A stretch of DNA of 64,000 nucleotides from Symbiodinium kawagutii (GCA_009767595.1 VSDK01016357.1:67390-131389); one strand, 5' to 3'; shown: positions 12,420 to 24,924, counted from the stretch's first letter. The notes: generated by a model not told the origin, from the sequence alone. Program-made: numbers and translations.

Positions 12420-13530
12420 CCCATGTCGGAGCAGCTGCCCACCTGATGCAGGCGGCATCTTCCGGTGACCCATCTGCTGACCAATGGCAGGCAGCGTGCT
12501 GCCTGCCGTGTGATGCCTGGTGAAGGCACCAATCTTGGCACCAACTCTGACCAGCGGCTTTCACAGTTGGACTGTCAACAGTGCTGGTTAGTTCAAAATC
12601 AAATTTTGAGACGAGTACAGCGGCATCGTGGCATCTTGTAGCTCATGACTTTGGTTGAGAGGGGAGGACCTGGGGACGACCTGAGTTTGCTGTTCAGGCC
12701 GAGGACTTTTGCAGGTGGGACTTCATCGTGTAGCTCTTGTTGCACCTTTCAACCGATTTCAAGCCCTAGAAGTCCAATCAAACAGATGGCTCAGATGACC
12801 AATTCTGGAGAATTGAGCTCAATTTTGAATAGCTGGAAGCGGGATTAATAATTTGTGCATTGGACAATGTGACTCTTGGGTGGCTAATCACGATGATTCA
12901 CGCGATGAAATGCATAGCTGCATTAGGTTTGCATTGCACCAGCTTCTGGGCAACCAGGTCACAGGTCTTGATAGGTTTCTTGTAAGTTCATCCATTGACC
13001 GCCAGTCGCAATGCATCTGCCATCATCCAGTGCTGGGTGCCCTGGTGCTCCGAGAGTTGCCCGGTGAAGGAAAGACAGGAAAGGCTGAGGGAAAGGCGGA
13101 AGGAAAGGCTAAAGGAAAGGCTAAAGGAAAGGCTAAGGGAAAGGCTAAGCACAGAACTGTAGACAAAGAGACACAGACGTTTCATCACTTTTCTCTTGAC
13201 TCCCGAGAATTCGATGGGATGAAGGATAGAAACTGATAGGCATCAATCAAAGTACTTTGAAACTCGACAGAGAGTCCCCCAAGGGTTTGGGCAGATTCAT
13301 GGATGTTCGCTGAGGCTTGGACTATCCGGAACACGACACCTGGTGGTGGGTGCGCCGTGTAAGGGGGGAGGATCGGGATTTGGGTTGACCTTCTGTGGTT
13401 CTGCAAGAAAGTGGTAGCCCAGTGGAAATCCATGCGATATCAAACTTCAAGAACAGGGAGCAAGCCAAGCCGCAACAAACAGTGACTAATAACCAATAGA
13501 TGTGCATCTTCAACACAACTTTGCAGTTTT
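12420..13530. other. Intergenic region with small open frames and a Lys/Gly/Ala repeat
   Basis: Open stretches at 12420-12525 (VGAAAHLMQAASSGDPSAD) and 12645-12848 might be exons, but nothing is recognised. At 13078-13150 a tandem repeat of AAAGGCTAAGG-like units makes an open frame of Gly-Lys-Ala repeats. This could be a real basic low-complexity tail or simply repeat sequence. Confidence 0.3.
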
Positions 13531-13545
13531 TTTCCTCAATTCCAG

Positions 13546-16500
13546 TTGCTTTCAGCCGGTCTCCGCAAGCTGTGCATGGCGGGCAATGACCTCATACAAG
13601 GAGGCGAGATGGACTGTGGTCCTACCTGCGTTCGCATTTTGACCAAGGCTATCACTGGGAAAGATCTGGGTAAAGCGCTCTGCGACGAAGCATCTGAAAT
13701 TTTGCCCGGGAGATGCGTGGAAACTCGACAGCTGGCCTTGGCCCTAGGGCGTTTGCTGTCGCCCGAACAGACACGCATCTCCTTCTGCTTCCTTTTCACG
13801 GAACCGTGGGGATTCGATTTTTATCAGCAGTTTAAGGCTGAAGTTGAGGAGGATCGGCGCGAAACCATGCTACGCTTCTACAAGGAGGCTTCTGATTTGG
13901 ATTTGTCAGCGGAGAGCAGATCAGTTTCTCTTGAGGAAATCCGATCTTTCTTTTGTCCACAGGCTGACTATGAGTTTCCGGAATTTTCTTACCGTGCAGC
14001 CATCGTTCTACTCGACTGGAGTATTGTAGCAAGCTTTCTGGCAAAGTCTGGGAAAGGGGAGAAGCCAGAGAACATGGCCTTCACAAGTAGCTATTTTGGT
14101 CACTTCTGCATTCTGATTGACATCAGGGGAGACGAGGCTTTTTTGATTGATCCTAGTTGCATTTCGGATGGATCTGAAAAGTCTCGGCATCCTGTGAAGG
14201 GTGGTCGGTTAAGGAAGCTTCCACTCAGAGTGTTCGAATTGGCACGCAGATCGCCCGGCACGGATGAAGATCTTGTGCTATTGAGTTGGCTTCCCGAAGC
14301 TGACACCTCATATCTTCGAGAAAAACCGTCTTGGCAGTTGCCTGATGCTTTGCTATCTGCTTGTTATCAGGGCAAGACCAAGGTGGTTTTGGATCTCTTG
14401 AGATCTCAACATCTGTCTTCAAAAGTTGGAAAACTACGAACCACGCCTTTGATTGTGGCCTCCTCCCGTGGGCATGCCGATGTGGTGCACCTGCTGCTTG
14501 AGCGAAGGGCAAATCCAAATGAGCTGCAGCCAGCTACGGCGCTTTGGTTTGCAGCCGAAGCAGGACATTTGGAGGCGCCCTTCAATTCATCCATGAAATG
14601 TTTGCTTCACAATCTTGCTGTTCAGCGGAAAAGATTGAAACAATTTGGAACACATGGTTTTTAATAGACGAATAGAATCTTGAATATGGTAGAATTTTCC
14701 AGTTTCCAGAAGTTCAAGTTAATCTCACAGAAGTGGAAGAAAGTATTGGTAGTTTCCAGGTTCTCAAGATGCTCTTGCAGTTCCATGGTTCCGTGAACGT
14801 CTGCGACTCTTCTGATCGAAGTCCTTTGTGGGTAGCTGCGAAGCATGGCCATGTCTCTGCCGTCACATGGCTGTTGCAAGAGAAAGCCGAGATCGACGGT
14901 ACTGCCCCAGAGGGGACAGTGCTTTCCGCCGCGGCTGAAAGGGGTCATTTAGAAGTGGTGAGGCGGGAAGCTATGGGAAGCCATGAAAAGCCATATGGGA
15001 AGCTGGGAAGTGTTGGCAAGCTAACCGCAGCTAACCTTTATCTTTTGCTAAATCAAGCGATTCATTGGTGATCAAAGGATTCAGTGGTGCCACATCAAAA
15101 GATGAGATCATTTCATTTAGAAGTGGAATCCGTAGCACAGCAAGAAATCCGGAGGCCCCGACTGCTAGGCTCCTGTTGCACTGGAGGGCCATGGTGGAGA
15201 AGGTGAACCGTCACGGTGCCACGGCACTGATGGTGGCAGCTGAAGCTGGTCATTCCCAAGTGGTTTCAGCGTTGTGCCGAGGTGCAAGGGGACCCGGACA
15301 TGGTCCATGCTCGGGTGCTTGGCTGTATCGTGGAGTGTATCCTCTATGATAAATCAACAAGTAACATCAAGTAACCGTAATCAACCAACTGTTCCCCAAC
15401 TAACGAAACAACCAACCGAGCAAACATGCAACCGACCCCCATGTGAGTTCGGCTCAACGCTGGTAGCTTGGGATCCCAATGAAGTCCCGTGGAAATCGCC
15501 AGGCGAAGCATCTCTAGTGGCGCGGAACCGGCAGAAGGCAACTGCCCTACACTTGGCAGTGGAAGGAGGTCCGCCACCGTCACGGAGTTCACGATCCAAC
15601 GCTGAGCCCGTGCGAACGTTGGTTGAACTATTGGAGTGTCTATGAGTATGTGTGAGTTATACTATAAGTATACTATATAAGTATGCTGTGTGCTCATACT
15701 ATATTATGACTATATTATGACTATGTATCAGTATATGACCCTTGGCAACTATGTTTGTATGTATTTGATCATACATGTTTAGTATGCATGTGTATTTATA
15801 CACACATTTGTTATGTTTATCTGAGGATGCATCCATGACTACCATGAAATTAGTGATTTGCCATAGACCCAATGATTGTGCTAGTAATGTTCGGTAAAAA
15901 GTCAGCCCAGAGACGACCAAGTTTTTTTCACAATGTCATGTTCTATGTAGATTTTCAAATGACGAAACCATTAGTAGTTGGTGTCTACTTAGAAAGGCTA
16001 TAATGGATGGATGCTTAGACAGGGACATGATTGGCTCGAACGTAGACTGCTATGGGCAATGGACGTTCCCATTGTGATAGAGGAGGCAACACCAATGATA
16101 GGATAGCAGCAAGGACAGGGAGCCAACACCTGAAATCATAATGCTTGGCCAACGGCCAACAATTGACCCAGTGATCCAGTTAGTTTCTGTGGCTGTCAAC
16201 GGTGCTGAGTCTAAGACAGGTGGGTTGACCCAGCGGTTTCCTACCAGAAATGCTGAATGTGCATCGTTCAAAGATGGGCCAAGACTGGACCAAAACTCTC
16301 GGGGCAGGGCACTTGGCTACAGCCACGTTGCTATTGACCTCGAGCGCTGAGGCCAGCCTTTGAAAAAGTGTCCAGGACAGGAATCTATGTCCATTCCATT
16401 TGATTTCACAAAAAAAGAATCATTTTATGTTGGAGAGGATCTATTTTACATTTAGCTTCCATTCATTTTCGATTTCATTGTGAAGGATGACATGGTATTT

Positions 16501-17385
16501 GTGTGCTCTTTAGATGGAATGGACAGAGGTTTAACCCATTCTTCACGAGAGTTATATACACAATGGATGAAGAATGTCCGGAGGAAAACCGGCAATGCAG
16601 ACATTGAAAATGCAAGCTATAGGGCAAATCGACAGCTAACTTGGAAGAGTTTTGGCAAGGGTATGCATGAGCAAGCCAACAAGCGACTGCAATGCAGCAG
16701 GCAGAACTGCTTGGTGTCTTTAGCACCTGTTCTTTAGCGGGCAAGTGTTGGATCGATCCTGCTTGAAGTTTGCTTCACTTGTACCATCCCTCTTGCACGA
16801 TGTGGAGTCCCTCACGGTGTACCACCAAAACGGTGCTCTTCCTTCACTAAAGTCATGGCTTAGGGGTAAGGTTGACCAGGTTGACCAGGTTGACCGGGTT
16901 GACCAGGTTGGGGGGCAGTCCTCGTGTGAGGTGGACGCCGGGAATCTACATGATGCAACTCCGCTGATGCTTGCAGCAGAAGGAGGTTTCCAGGCAATGC
17001 GCTCTGGGTCCACTCGGTAACCATTGCAGTGGGATGAAGTGCGGTTTGTGTTGGCAGCAGGGGTTTTGTGTAGCAGCAGGTTCTTCCTTTCTCTTCAAAA
17101 GGAATCGTTGCGATTGAGATGAATTCAGACAGAAAGGGTTAAATATTTTTTGGTGTTTGTCAGAATGCTACTTAACTTGGCAAATCCCTCCGAATCAATG
17201 TTGTGGCACAGAACTGGCAGGATCTGGTAGTTCTACTGCTTGAGCATCGAGCTGCAGTGAACAAGACCAACAAAGAAGGCTCAACTGCTTTGACCTTGGC
17301 GAGACATTATAGTCACCACAAGGCGCCTCGGTCTAGCAAGAAGCAGACTTGCACTTCAGTTTGCGCTGACAAGAGTTACACGTGA
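13546..17385 (+). CDS. GUCD1-type papain-fold domain fused to ankyrin repeats
   Basis: The first exon (13546-14574; first ATG 13576) encodes a domain matching the GUCD1 / Guanylate_cyc_2 family: EMDCGPTCV with the candidate nucleophile Cys, YFGHFCILIDI with a His, IDPS, and the diagnostic GTDEDLVLLSW near residue 240. Ankyrin repeats follow (TPLIVASSRGHADVVHLLL). Reading-frame continuity gives further exons at 14760-14962, from 15169, about 15530-15570, about 16936-16993, and 17221-17385. Each restores an ankyrin repeat exactly (GHLE joins VLKMLLQ; GHLEVV joins RLLLHW; AEGGFQ joins DLVVLLLEH). Introns at 14575, 14963 and 16994 start with GC. After 15275 the ankyrin frame appears to shift by one base (CAEVQGDPDMV), so that junction is unresolved. 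Family assignment is firm; function is unknown, and cyclase activity is not implied. Ankyrins suggest protein binding. Confidence 0.82.
16866..16910. repeat. 9-bp tandem repeat, unit ggttgacca
   Basis: About five near-perfect copies lie just upstream of an ankyrin exon of the GUCD1-ankyrin gene, probably within the intron. The frame remains open through it (Val-Asp-Gln repeats), so inclusion in the protein cannot be excluded. Confidence 0.75.
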
Positions 17386-17902
17386 TTTTGTTTGATGACT
17401 GGTGGTAGAACAGCAGCGTGTCCTTCAGTCACTGGTGCGAAGGGGGGTTGAACCTGCAGCAGTCAGGTTGCAAGCGTGCTATTGGAAGCGATCTCTGCTG
17501 TCCCATGCGGAAACAAAAGCAGTTGCGCTGGACAGGGGCGCAGATGGACAGTATGTATTTGTATGGCCATGTAGGGTGTGGTCGCCTCTTCACCAAACAG
17601 TTGCAGGGCATAGGCGGCATATGGGTATGTTTCATGGCTTGTGACTTGACATCCAAGCTGACTTCCTGCCTCGTGCATTTTGAAGCCGCGCAAGCACCCA
17701 CACAGACACCGGTCTCAGGGCATCATGCAGACTACCGAAGCCAAGTATGGCTGCAGTGGCTTTTGCAAGGTCGGCTAAGGGTCGTGTTGGGGCCAAGGAT
17801 TTGTCTTGGGTGTACTCCCAAAATTGGTGATTTCCCTCTTGAAAAAATTACTTTACTTCGTGTGATCCCCGCCATCACATGCAAATCTGACACAGGTCTA
17901 TT

Positions 17903-18182
17903 TGGCATAGCTTTTGGCATTCTATCTGGCATAGCTTGTGGCATTCTATCTGGCATAGCTTTTGGAATTGTATCTGGCATAGCTTCTGACATTCTATTTG
18001 GCATAGCTTTTGGCATTCTATCTGGCAGAGTTTTTGGCATTCTCTCTGGCATAGCTTTTGGCATTCTATCTGGCATAGCTTTTGGCATTCTATCTGGCAT
18101 AGCTTTTGGCATTCTATCTGGCATAGCTTGTGGCATTGTATCTGGCATAGTTTTTGGCATTCTATCTGGCAGAGCTTTTGGA
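17903..18182. repeat. 24-bp minisatellite
   Basis: About eleven copies of a unit containing ggcattctatctggcatag vary at a few positions. The length is a multiple of three and stop-free, so the + frame reads a hydrophobic octapeptide repeat (GILSGIAF) and the - frame a Met/Pro-rich one. No flanking coding sequence supports either as a gene. Confidence 0.9.
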
Positions 18183-18189
18183 AGGGCAG

Positions 18190-18410
18190 TTGAGGTCCGG
18201 CAGGGAACACTGGGCGTGGATGATCGTGGTTGAGGTCCTGCAGGGAACACTGGGCGTGGATGGTCGTGGTTGAGGTCCGGCAAGGAACACTGGGCGTGGC
18301 CGGTCGTCGTTGAGGTCCAGCAGGGAACACTGTGGGTGGATCATCGTGATTGAGGTCCGGCAGGGAACGCTGGGGAGGGATCATCGTGGTTGAGGTCCGG
18401 CGAGGAGGAA
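18190..18410. repeat. 40-bp minisatellite
   Basis: Five to six units start with ttgaggtccggcagggaac at exact 40-bp spacing (18190, 18230, 18270, 18310, 18350, 18390). It directly abuts the 24-bp minisatellite, and the last unit degrades into a GGA/GGC-rich tail. Confidence 0.9.
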
Positions 18411-19266
18411 GGAGAAGGAGGCGGAGGAGGAGGAGGCGGCAACTAACATGAAATCTAACAACCCTCACCTGGAAGGTGGGGAACAATCTGGGAGGGATGC
18501 CACCGATAGATCATCCGTTCAAGAAGAACATGGATGTTTGAAGAAATCGCACGATGAATCAAGTAGTGGTTGTGGATCGGGGAAAACCGCATGCCAGATG
18601 TCCAGAGTGAAAGGCTTTGTTTGGAGCTGGGATTCCGATTGTAATCCTTTGGTGGTGTCCATATGTGTAAAAGATCTACGTTCTTAGGTGGACCACAGCG
18701 TTTTTGACCATCATGAAGCATTAAGCCAACCATCATTAAGTATCATGAACTGTCGTAAAACCAGGATTTATGGACATCCCCGTTTCAGACAAACTTTGAA
18801 TCGACTCTTGACCTTTGCGTAGGCTGACACAAGAATGCTGCCTCCATGCCTTGCATTCTTGATGCAGGAGGCTGATCACAAGCAGAGCGGATTGAGATTC
18901 GATTTGTTGTAAATTCTTTTGACAGCGATTTCTTAGATCCGTTAATGGTGTAGTATTTGATTGAATTGATGAATAAATTAACTTGATTGAGATTTCTTAG
19001 ATGTTGTTTGTATTTGAAAAGAACGTGCTCAAAAAACTGCTTGGTGCAATGGTCTGGGAGAAGTCCATCAAGCTCCTTCGATGGTGTGAAAGCCGGGGAT
19101 TGGGATAGTCAAGTCTTCAGAAAATGCTCAGTCGCTCGCAGCACGCAAGCTTTTGATTCTGACCTTAGAATTTCTGAGTTTTTTTCAGAGAGCGCATGTC
19201 TCAAAAAAAGTGTTGGTAATGTCGTAACTTTCTCAGGGAAACATGTTACATTTTTCAGCACTAACG

Positions 19267-20084
19267 AGCCTCAGTCAATGGCCACGTGGCAGGTGCACTC
19301 TTGGACAATTTCCTCGGCTATCCGAATGGTGTTGTCATGGATAAGTTTTTTGTGACATGGCTGCAGCGAGGGCTGGGCGTGGAGAAGAGTGTCGAAAAAA
19401 GTTCTGTTTCTCGATCACTTCGACTTTGAGCTGGTCAGCCCAGTCGGCTTGTGGGTTTGTAGCCAAAGAGGGTCTATGCACGCAAGGTTTCTTCGAGGAG
19501 ATCTAAGAGGGAATCTATCAGATAAGTTCTGAATACAAACAGCAGCTTGAAACAAATTGAGAGCTGCAGTTTTGTTTCAATCAGATAGGGAATATATCAG
19601 ATAAGTGCTCCGCGTGGAGAGAGTGCAAACTCTTGAGACAAATAGCTTACCCGTTCATAGAAATGCCAACTGCAGCACATTCCGTTGCCATCATTGTCGT
19701 GTTTTATCATTGTAGTGTCCTGTGATGCTTCGCTATTGCTTCGCTATGACGTGGCTGGTGATGAAAGATGAAGAACATAGTCTATGAGAAGCACATTTTG
19801 TGGCTTTTGATTTCCAGCAGGTGCATGATAATGAAGGGTAGTGAATGTCAGTGGTGCAGTCTGAGTCTTTCAGCAGCCGTGCTGCCATGAGTTGCCAAAC
19901 CTCGTCATGGCAAGCGACTCGAGCCGAGGTTGTTGTCATGCTGTAGCTGTTGGCAGGAGCCTCAGCTGCTAGGTGATGCATTCAATGCAAGTCTCCGTGC
20001 AGGCCCGTGATGCATTGACATAATGTTTTTTATTTGCATTTTTTGTTTTTGTTGTTGTTGTTGTTGTTGTTGTTGTTCTTGTTC

Positions 20085-20146
<62 letters not shown>

Positions 20147-20668
20147 CTTATCCATGACACCAACGGATGATAGTTGACTAAGCAGTACAATTACTTCCTT
20201 GTCAAACGTCAAGGCAATGCTGTGCTCCTCCCCCGGCACCTTTGCTCGACTATGCACACAGACCAGAGGCCTAGTGGGGCCATGCATGGGACGCGTGGAC
20301 ATATGGCAGTTTCAGCACCTTTTCCATGAACTTCTTCATGAAGCGCGGAGGAAATTCCCAAGGCAGATCCAGGAATGCACCACCAAAAAGGAGGCCAGCT
20401 AATCACCAGCTATTGAGTGAGTTAAACTGGTGATGGTTAAGAGCTGGATTTGCAGCAACCTCAGGCCTGGATGGGTGTCGAAGACTCCAGCGATGAGGCA
20501 GGGAGTGCCACAGGGTGACCCCTGGATTTTCAGTAGGGGGCAGGAAGGACAGCTGAAGTAGCGAGAAAAACATTGATCATGATATTCTTACGTATAACCG
20601 TGTATAATATATTGATATATAGATTCTATAGATATTTATTTACAAATAGATAGGTAGATAGATCGATG

Positions 20669-20756
<88 letters not shown>

Positions 20757-22670
20757 TCTAGACAGATATCTACGAACCGAATAGAGCATTTGTTTTAAGA
20801 TCTGGCAAGGCTTTTCATAGGCAGGTGCTCAATCCTGTTTGGCCGGCAGGAAACTCGGCATCTGCTATCCAGAATGCAGAAAAGGGCAGAGCAGTCCGCA
20901 GGGGAGCTGCACCATGTTCTGCCTACCGTGGTGATAGGCCTTACTGCAGCTACCTTATAGGGTTTACAATCATGGTATATCATGGTTATATCCCAGTTAT
21001 AATCCACCGATTGTCACTAACTATTGATAAACGATTGACTGGGAATCAAAACATATCGGTGATCAGGGTTAATATTTTGATTAATCGGCCAAACCAATCA
21101 CCAAAGTGGCAGAGAAAGAACAAGTTCGAACCAGGACAGCCCCATTGTCAACTGGACCAAAAACAACAACAGTGAAATGTTTTAAATTGGTGGATGCGAT
21201 GTCGGTGAGGCATTTCGGGTAAGCTTTGACAGCTTTTCACAGACGGATTTGCATGACTTTCGAGATGCTTTGCTGCACCATGCTCCAAACAACAGCTCAA
21301 AAGCCACAGGATCTGCAAATTTGGCAGCCACACCTGTTGGCATCCCAGCCATGAGTTACCTCACAATGATACAAGAAATGATCACAAGTTTGGGAATTTG
21401 ACTCTTACCAGCAGTTCTGCTCACTTTACATCAACACAGCCCCCCCCACACGCATGCACACACACGCACACAAACAAACAAACGCCACTTACTGTCAGCC
21501 ACCCCTGGTGTGGTTCCATCAGAGCCATGAGCCCTTTGCAGGTGGGGCCGTCACTAGTCATGTCACCATTCAGTTGTGTATGATTTGCCATTGAATTTGG
21601 TGCTAGATCTACACAGAATGTTATCTTGATCTCATGTGTTGTACAGGTGGAAGGATCTGAAGCAATCGCCATGATGTGTTTGCATCGAGCGACAGGCGAC
21701 TTCGCACTTGCGCTCCGGGGTCTATGGCAGTGAGCCAGGCAGCCAGGGAAGAATTTCGGGATGCCGCAGGTGGAGTAATAAATTGGCTTTCCAAGGTCCC
21801 CAAGCACAATTCTCACACCCACAATCCCAAGAATTCGAAGAATCTCAAGAATCCCAAGAATCCCACCCACACTCAACAAATTGAGTTTTTCATATTTTTT
21901 CCCCATCAGCTGACGCATCAGGGCCTAGACGAGCGAACTGGAGCCCGCAAGACCCGAAGGTTGCCTGGACCTCAGGGGCTGCAGGAGGGACCAGACTGGA
22001 GCACACTGGACCTCAAGACTGGACCAGACTTCTGAAATTGGTCAATTCGTTTGGCAATTCCATTGGGGGATGAATCATTCGACATAACTATCCTGCTGCC
22101 CAGGTTGAAACCCCACGTGGCTCGAAGGAACTCCAAACTTTCAGGATCGCTGTGCGAATCTTTTGCCCGGAACGTTCCCCTTGGCCGCCCTTGGTTCATG
22201 TAGAAGGGAATCTGTAAATTCTAAGGGGGAATTCAGATGCTGTGAGGTATAGCTATAGCACATACTGTACTGTGGCCAGTCCCAGAAGTCATCAATCATC
22301 AAGCAGAATTGGTCCGACCTTGGCAAAGCGAGATCGACTCAACCAAATGGCTTTCCAAGAGTCCAAATGGGTAGAGGGCCGTGCTGCCAATTGCGCCGAT
22401 TTTTGCAGGGAAAGAAAAGTTATATGCTGAGGCCCAATGCCGGGAGGAGACACAGCATGCAATGGATGCGTTGCTTCTTCCCATGCGCACGAGTGTCGCT
22501 AGCGTGGTGGTACTGCGGCCTGGCCAGGTTGGACGCATGCCAGCTGGAAACAGCTGGGCGCAGGAAACCTCTTCACCAAACCTGCGAAGTTCGTTCCGAC
22601 CTCAGCCACAGGTTACGAATCATGCGGTGCACACTGCTGTTTGCCACAGCCACTGGATAGAATTTTGCAT
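19267..22670 (+). CDS. Scattered candidate exons of one or more unrecognised genes
   Basis: Several short stretches look strongly coding and are bounded by AG acceptors, but I recognise no family. After GTGGCAG at about 19292: ALLDNFLGYPNGVVMDKFFV. About 20295-20400: VDIWQFQHLFHELLHEARR. About 20822-20940: ETRHLLSRMQKRAEQSAGEL. About 21230-21400: TDLHDFRDALLHHAPN, then IPAMSYLTMIQEMITSLG. After TGTACAG at about 21649: EAIAMMCLHRATGDFALALR. About 22104-22216 and 22407-22600: ETQHAMDALLLPMRTSVASV. If they are one gene, introns contain the TTG and GATA microsatellites. Phases were not proven, so the span is a hypothesis and the order may be incomplete. Confidence 0.35.
20048..20146. repeat. TTG trinucleotide microsatellite
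   Basis: A near-pure (TTG)n tract with two TTC interruptions. It reads poly-Asn or poly-Thr on the - strand, with no coding context. Confidence 0.95.
20655..20757. repeat. GATA tetranucleotide microsatellite
   Basis: About two dozen tandem GATA units, with GATC/GATG variants at the left edge and a TATCTAGACAGATATC palindrome-like right edge. Confidence 0.95.
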
Positions 22671-22689
22671 GACCTTTTGAACCAAACAC

Positions 22690-23515
22690 TTTGCTCCACA
22701 GATTCAACTTCTGCTGAAATGCCCTGCCATGCTTGGCGTTTGCTCTCGAAGATCTTGAATTGTATCTGATGAAATCAATATGGGTTGGTATCCCCCAACC
22801 ATCCCTAAATGGCTACATTTCATAGGACGCACCATTCACGGTGAGGTAGCCATATCAACATCGATTCATGGGACCCCCCATACCGGGTAGTTTAGCCATA
22901 TCAACATCGATTCAGACTCGCGAAATGGTTGATAGCATGCGCGGATTCACAGCTTGTTTGGCTGGTGATTCCGAATCCCTGCAAAACACGGAAGGTGCCA
23001 TTCTAACAGACAAGTGACAGTAGTTTCATTGGAGCACTCTCAAAAAGCCACTGGGCAGTTCAGCTTGAGGATCCATCCATCCATCCATCCATCCATCCAT
23101 CCATCCATCCATCCATTTATCCATCCATTTATCCATCCAATCTATCTGTATATCTATCCATGGATATATGTGTCTCTGCGTACATCTACTTAATCTACTT
23201 GTTTGTCAATCTATCTAGCCATCTATCCATTCATCCTTTTCATTTCATGTGGAGGTGCAGGCTTCTGCTTGCCCTCTTGCATACCTGACCTTTGCTGGAA
23301 TCTATATCAAAAAAAATATTATTCCAATCAATAAAAAAATATTATTACAATCAATAAAAAATATTATTCCAATCAAAAAAAAATATAGCATGGGAAAGGA
23401 AAGAAGGAAGGAAGGAAGGAAGGAAGGAAGGAAGGGGAGAGAGGAAGGAAGGAAGGAAGGAAGGAAGGAAGGAAGGAAGGAAGGAAGGAAGGATGGTTGA
23501 TTTCTATATGTGGTT
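22690..23515. repeat. Non-coding stretch ending in ATCC and GGAA microsatellites next to a gap
   Basis: At 22800-22920 the phrase CCATATCAACATCGATTCA occurs twice, about 50 bp apart. An ATCC tract lies at about 23071-23140. Three near copies of CAATCAAAAAAATATTATT lie at about 23305-23385, and a (GGAA)n tract at 23396-23492 runs almost to the assembly gap. No gene is seen. Confidence 0.8.
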
Positions 23516-24020
23516 NNNNNNNNNNNNNNNNNNNNNNNNNNNNNNNNNNNNNNNNNNNNNNNNNNNNNNNNNNNNNNNNNNNNNNNNNNNNNNNNNNNNN
23601 NNNNNNNNNNNNNNNNNNNNNNNNNNNNNNNNNNNNNNNNNNNNNNNNNNNNNNNNNNNNNNNNNNNNNNNNNNNNNNNNNNNNNNNNNNNNNNNNNNNN
23701 NNNNNNNNNNNNNNNNNNNNNNNNNNNNNNNNNNNNNNNNNNNNNNNNNNNNNNNNNNNNNNNNNNNNNNNNNNNNNNNNNNNNNNNNNNNNNNNNNNNN
23801 NNNNNNNNNNNNNNNNNNNNNNNNNNNNNNNNNNNNNNNNNNNNNNNNNNNNNNNNNNNNNNNNNNNNNNNNNNNNNNNNNNNNNNNNNNNNNNNNNNNN
23901 NNNNNNNNNNNNNNNNNNNNNNNNNNNNNNNNNNNNNNNNNNNNNNNNNNNNNNNNNNNNNNNNNNNNNNNNNNNNNNNNNNNNNNNNNNNNNNNNNNNN
24001 NNNNNNNNNNNNNNNNNNNN
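23516..24020. other. Assembly gap (505 N)
   Basis: Unknown bases, flanked on the left by a GGAA microsatellite and on the right by a 42-bp minisatellite. Open frames crossing the gap are meaningless. Confidence 1.
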
Positions 24021-24049
24021 CCTCCCACCCGATCCCCCCCTCCCGCGCT

Positions 24050-24655
24050 AGGTTCCAGGTCCAAAACGTTGAAAATACCATGTAAAATGGAGGGTTCCAG
24101 TTCCAAAACGCTGTAAATACCATGGGAAATGCAAGGTTCCAGTTCCAAAACGTTATAAATATTATAGGAAATGCAAGGTCCCAGCTCCAAAACGTTGTAA
24201 ATACCATGGGAAATGCAAGGTTCCAGCTCCAAAACGTTGTAAATACCATGTAAAATGCAAGGTTCCAGCTCCAAAACGTTGTAAATACCATGGGAAATGC
24301 AAGGTCCCAGCTCCAAAACGTTGTAAATACCATGGGAAATGCAAGGTTCCAGTTCCAAAACGTTGTAAATACCATGTAAAATGCAAGGTTCCAGCTCCAA
24401 AACGTTGTAAATACCATGTAAAATGCAAGGTCCCAGCTCCAAAACGTTGTAAATACCATGGGAAATGCAAGGTCCCAGCTCCAAAACGTTGTAAATACCA
24501 TGGGAAATGCAAGGTTCCAGTTCCAAAACGTTGTAAATACCATGTAAAATGCAAGGTTCCAGCTCCAAAACGTTGTAAATACCATGTAAAATGCAAGGTT
24601 CCAGCTCCAAAACGTTGTAAATACCATGCAAAATGGAAGGTTCCAGCTCCAAAAC
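24050..24655. repeat. 42-bp minisatellite
   Basis: About fourteen copies of a 42-bp unit containing ccaaaacgttgtaaatacca and a variable ATGGGAAATGCA/ATGTAAAATGCA half. The unit is a multiple of three and stop-free in two - strand frames, giving artificial periodic proteins. The array probably extends into the gap. Confidence 0.93.
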
Positions 24656-24659
24656 ATAA

Positions 24660-24920
24660 TATTCTTTTTTGATTGTAATAATATTTTGTTTTTGATGACC
24701 GGTAGCTACGAATTGCCTTGCAAATTGCAAGGAATTGTCCCGGAATATTTTTTTTTTGATTGTGATAATATTTTGTTTTTGATTGCCCGGGAATATTTTT
24801 TTTTTGATTGTCATAATATTTTTTTTTTGATGGTCTTACCGTTTTGCTTGCAATCCCCTACAAGGACCCCACAAGCTAACAGCGAACCAACTACCGTTCT
24901 ACCGTTCTACAAACTGAAAT
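24660..24920. repeat. Dispersed T-tract repeats (AATATTTTTTTTTTGATTG type)
   Basis: Four copies of a motif of T-run plus GATTGT(A/G/C)ATAATATT lie between 24660 and 24835. They resemble, in opposite orientation, the AATATTATTCCAATCA copies left of the gap at about 23310-23385. The gap and minisatellite are therefore bracketed by an inverted pair of related sequences. Confidence 0.6.
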
Positions 24921-24924
24921 TTGC

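Noticed and set aside
17418-18486. Frames encoding GILSGIAF or MPKAMPDR repeats
   Set aside because: Produced by the 24-bp and 40-bp minisatellites in several frames on both strands, with no recognised flanking domain.
23302-24814. Open frames of 436-451 codons on the - strand
   Set aside because: They cross the 505-N gap and a 42-bp minisatellite, so they are artefacts of stop-free repeats and unknown bases.
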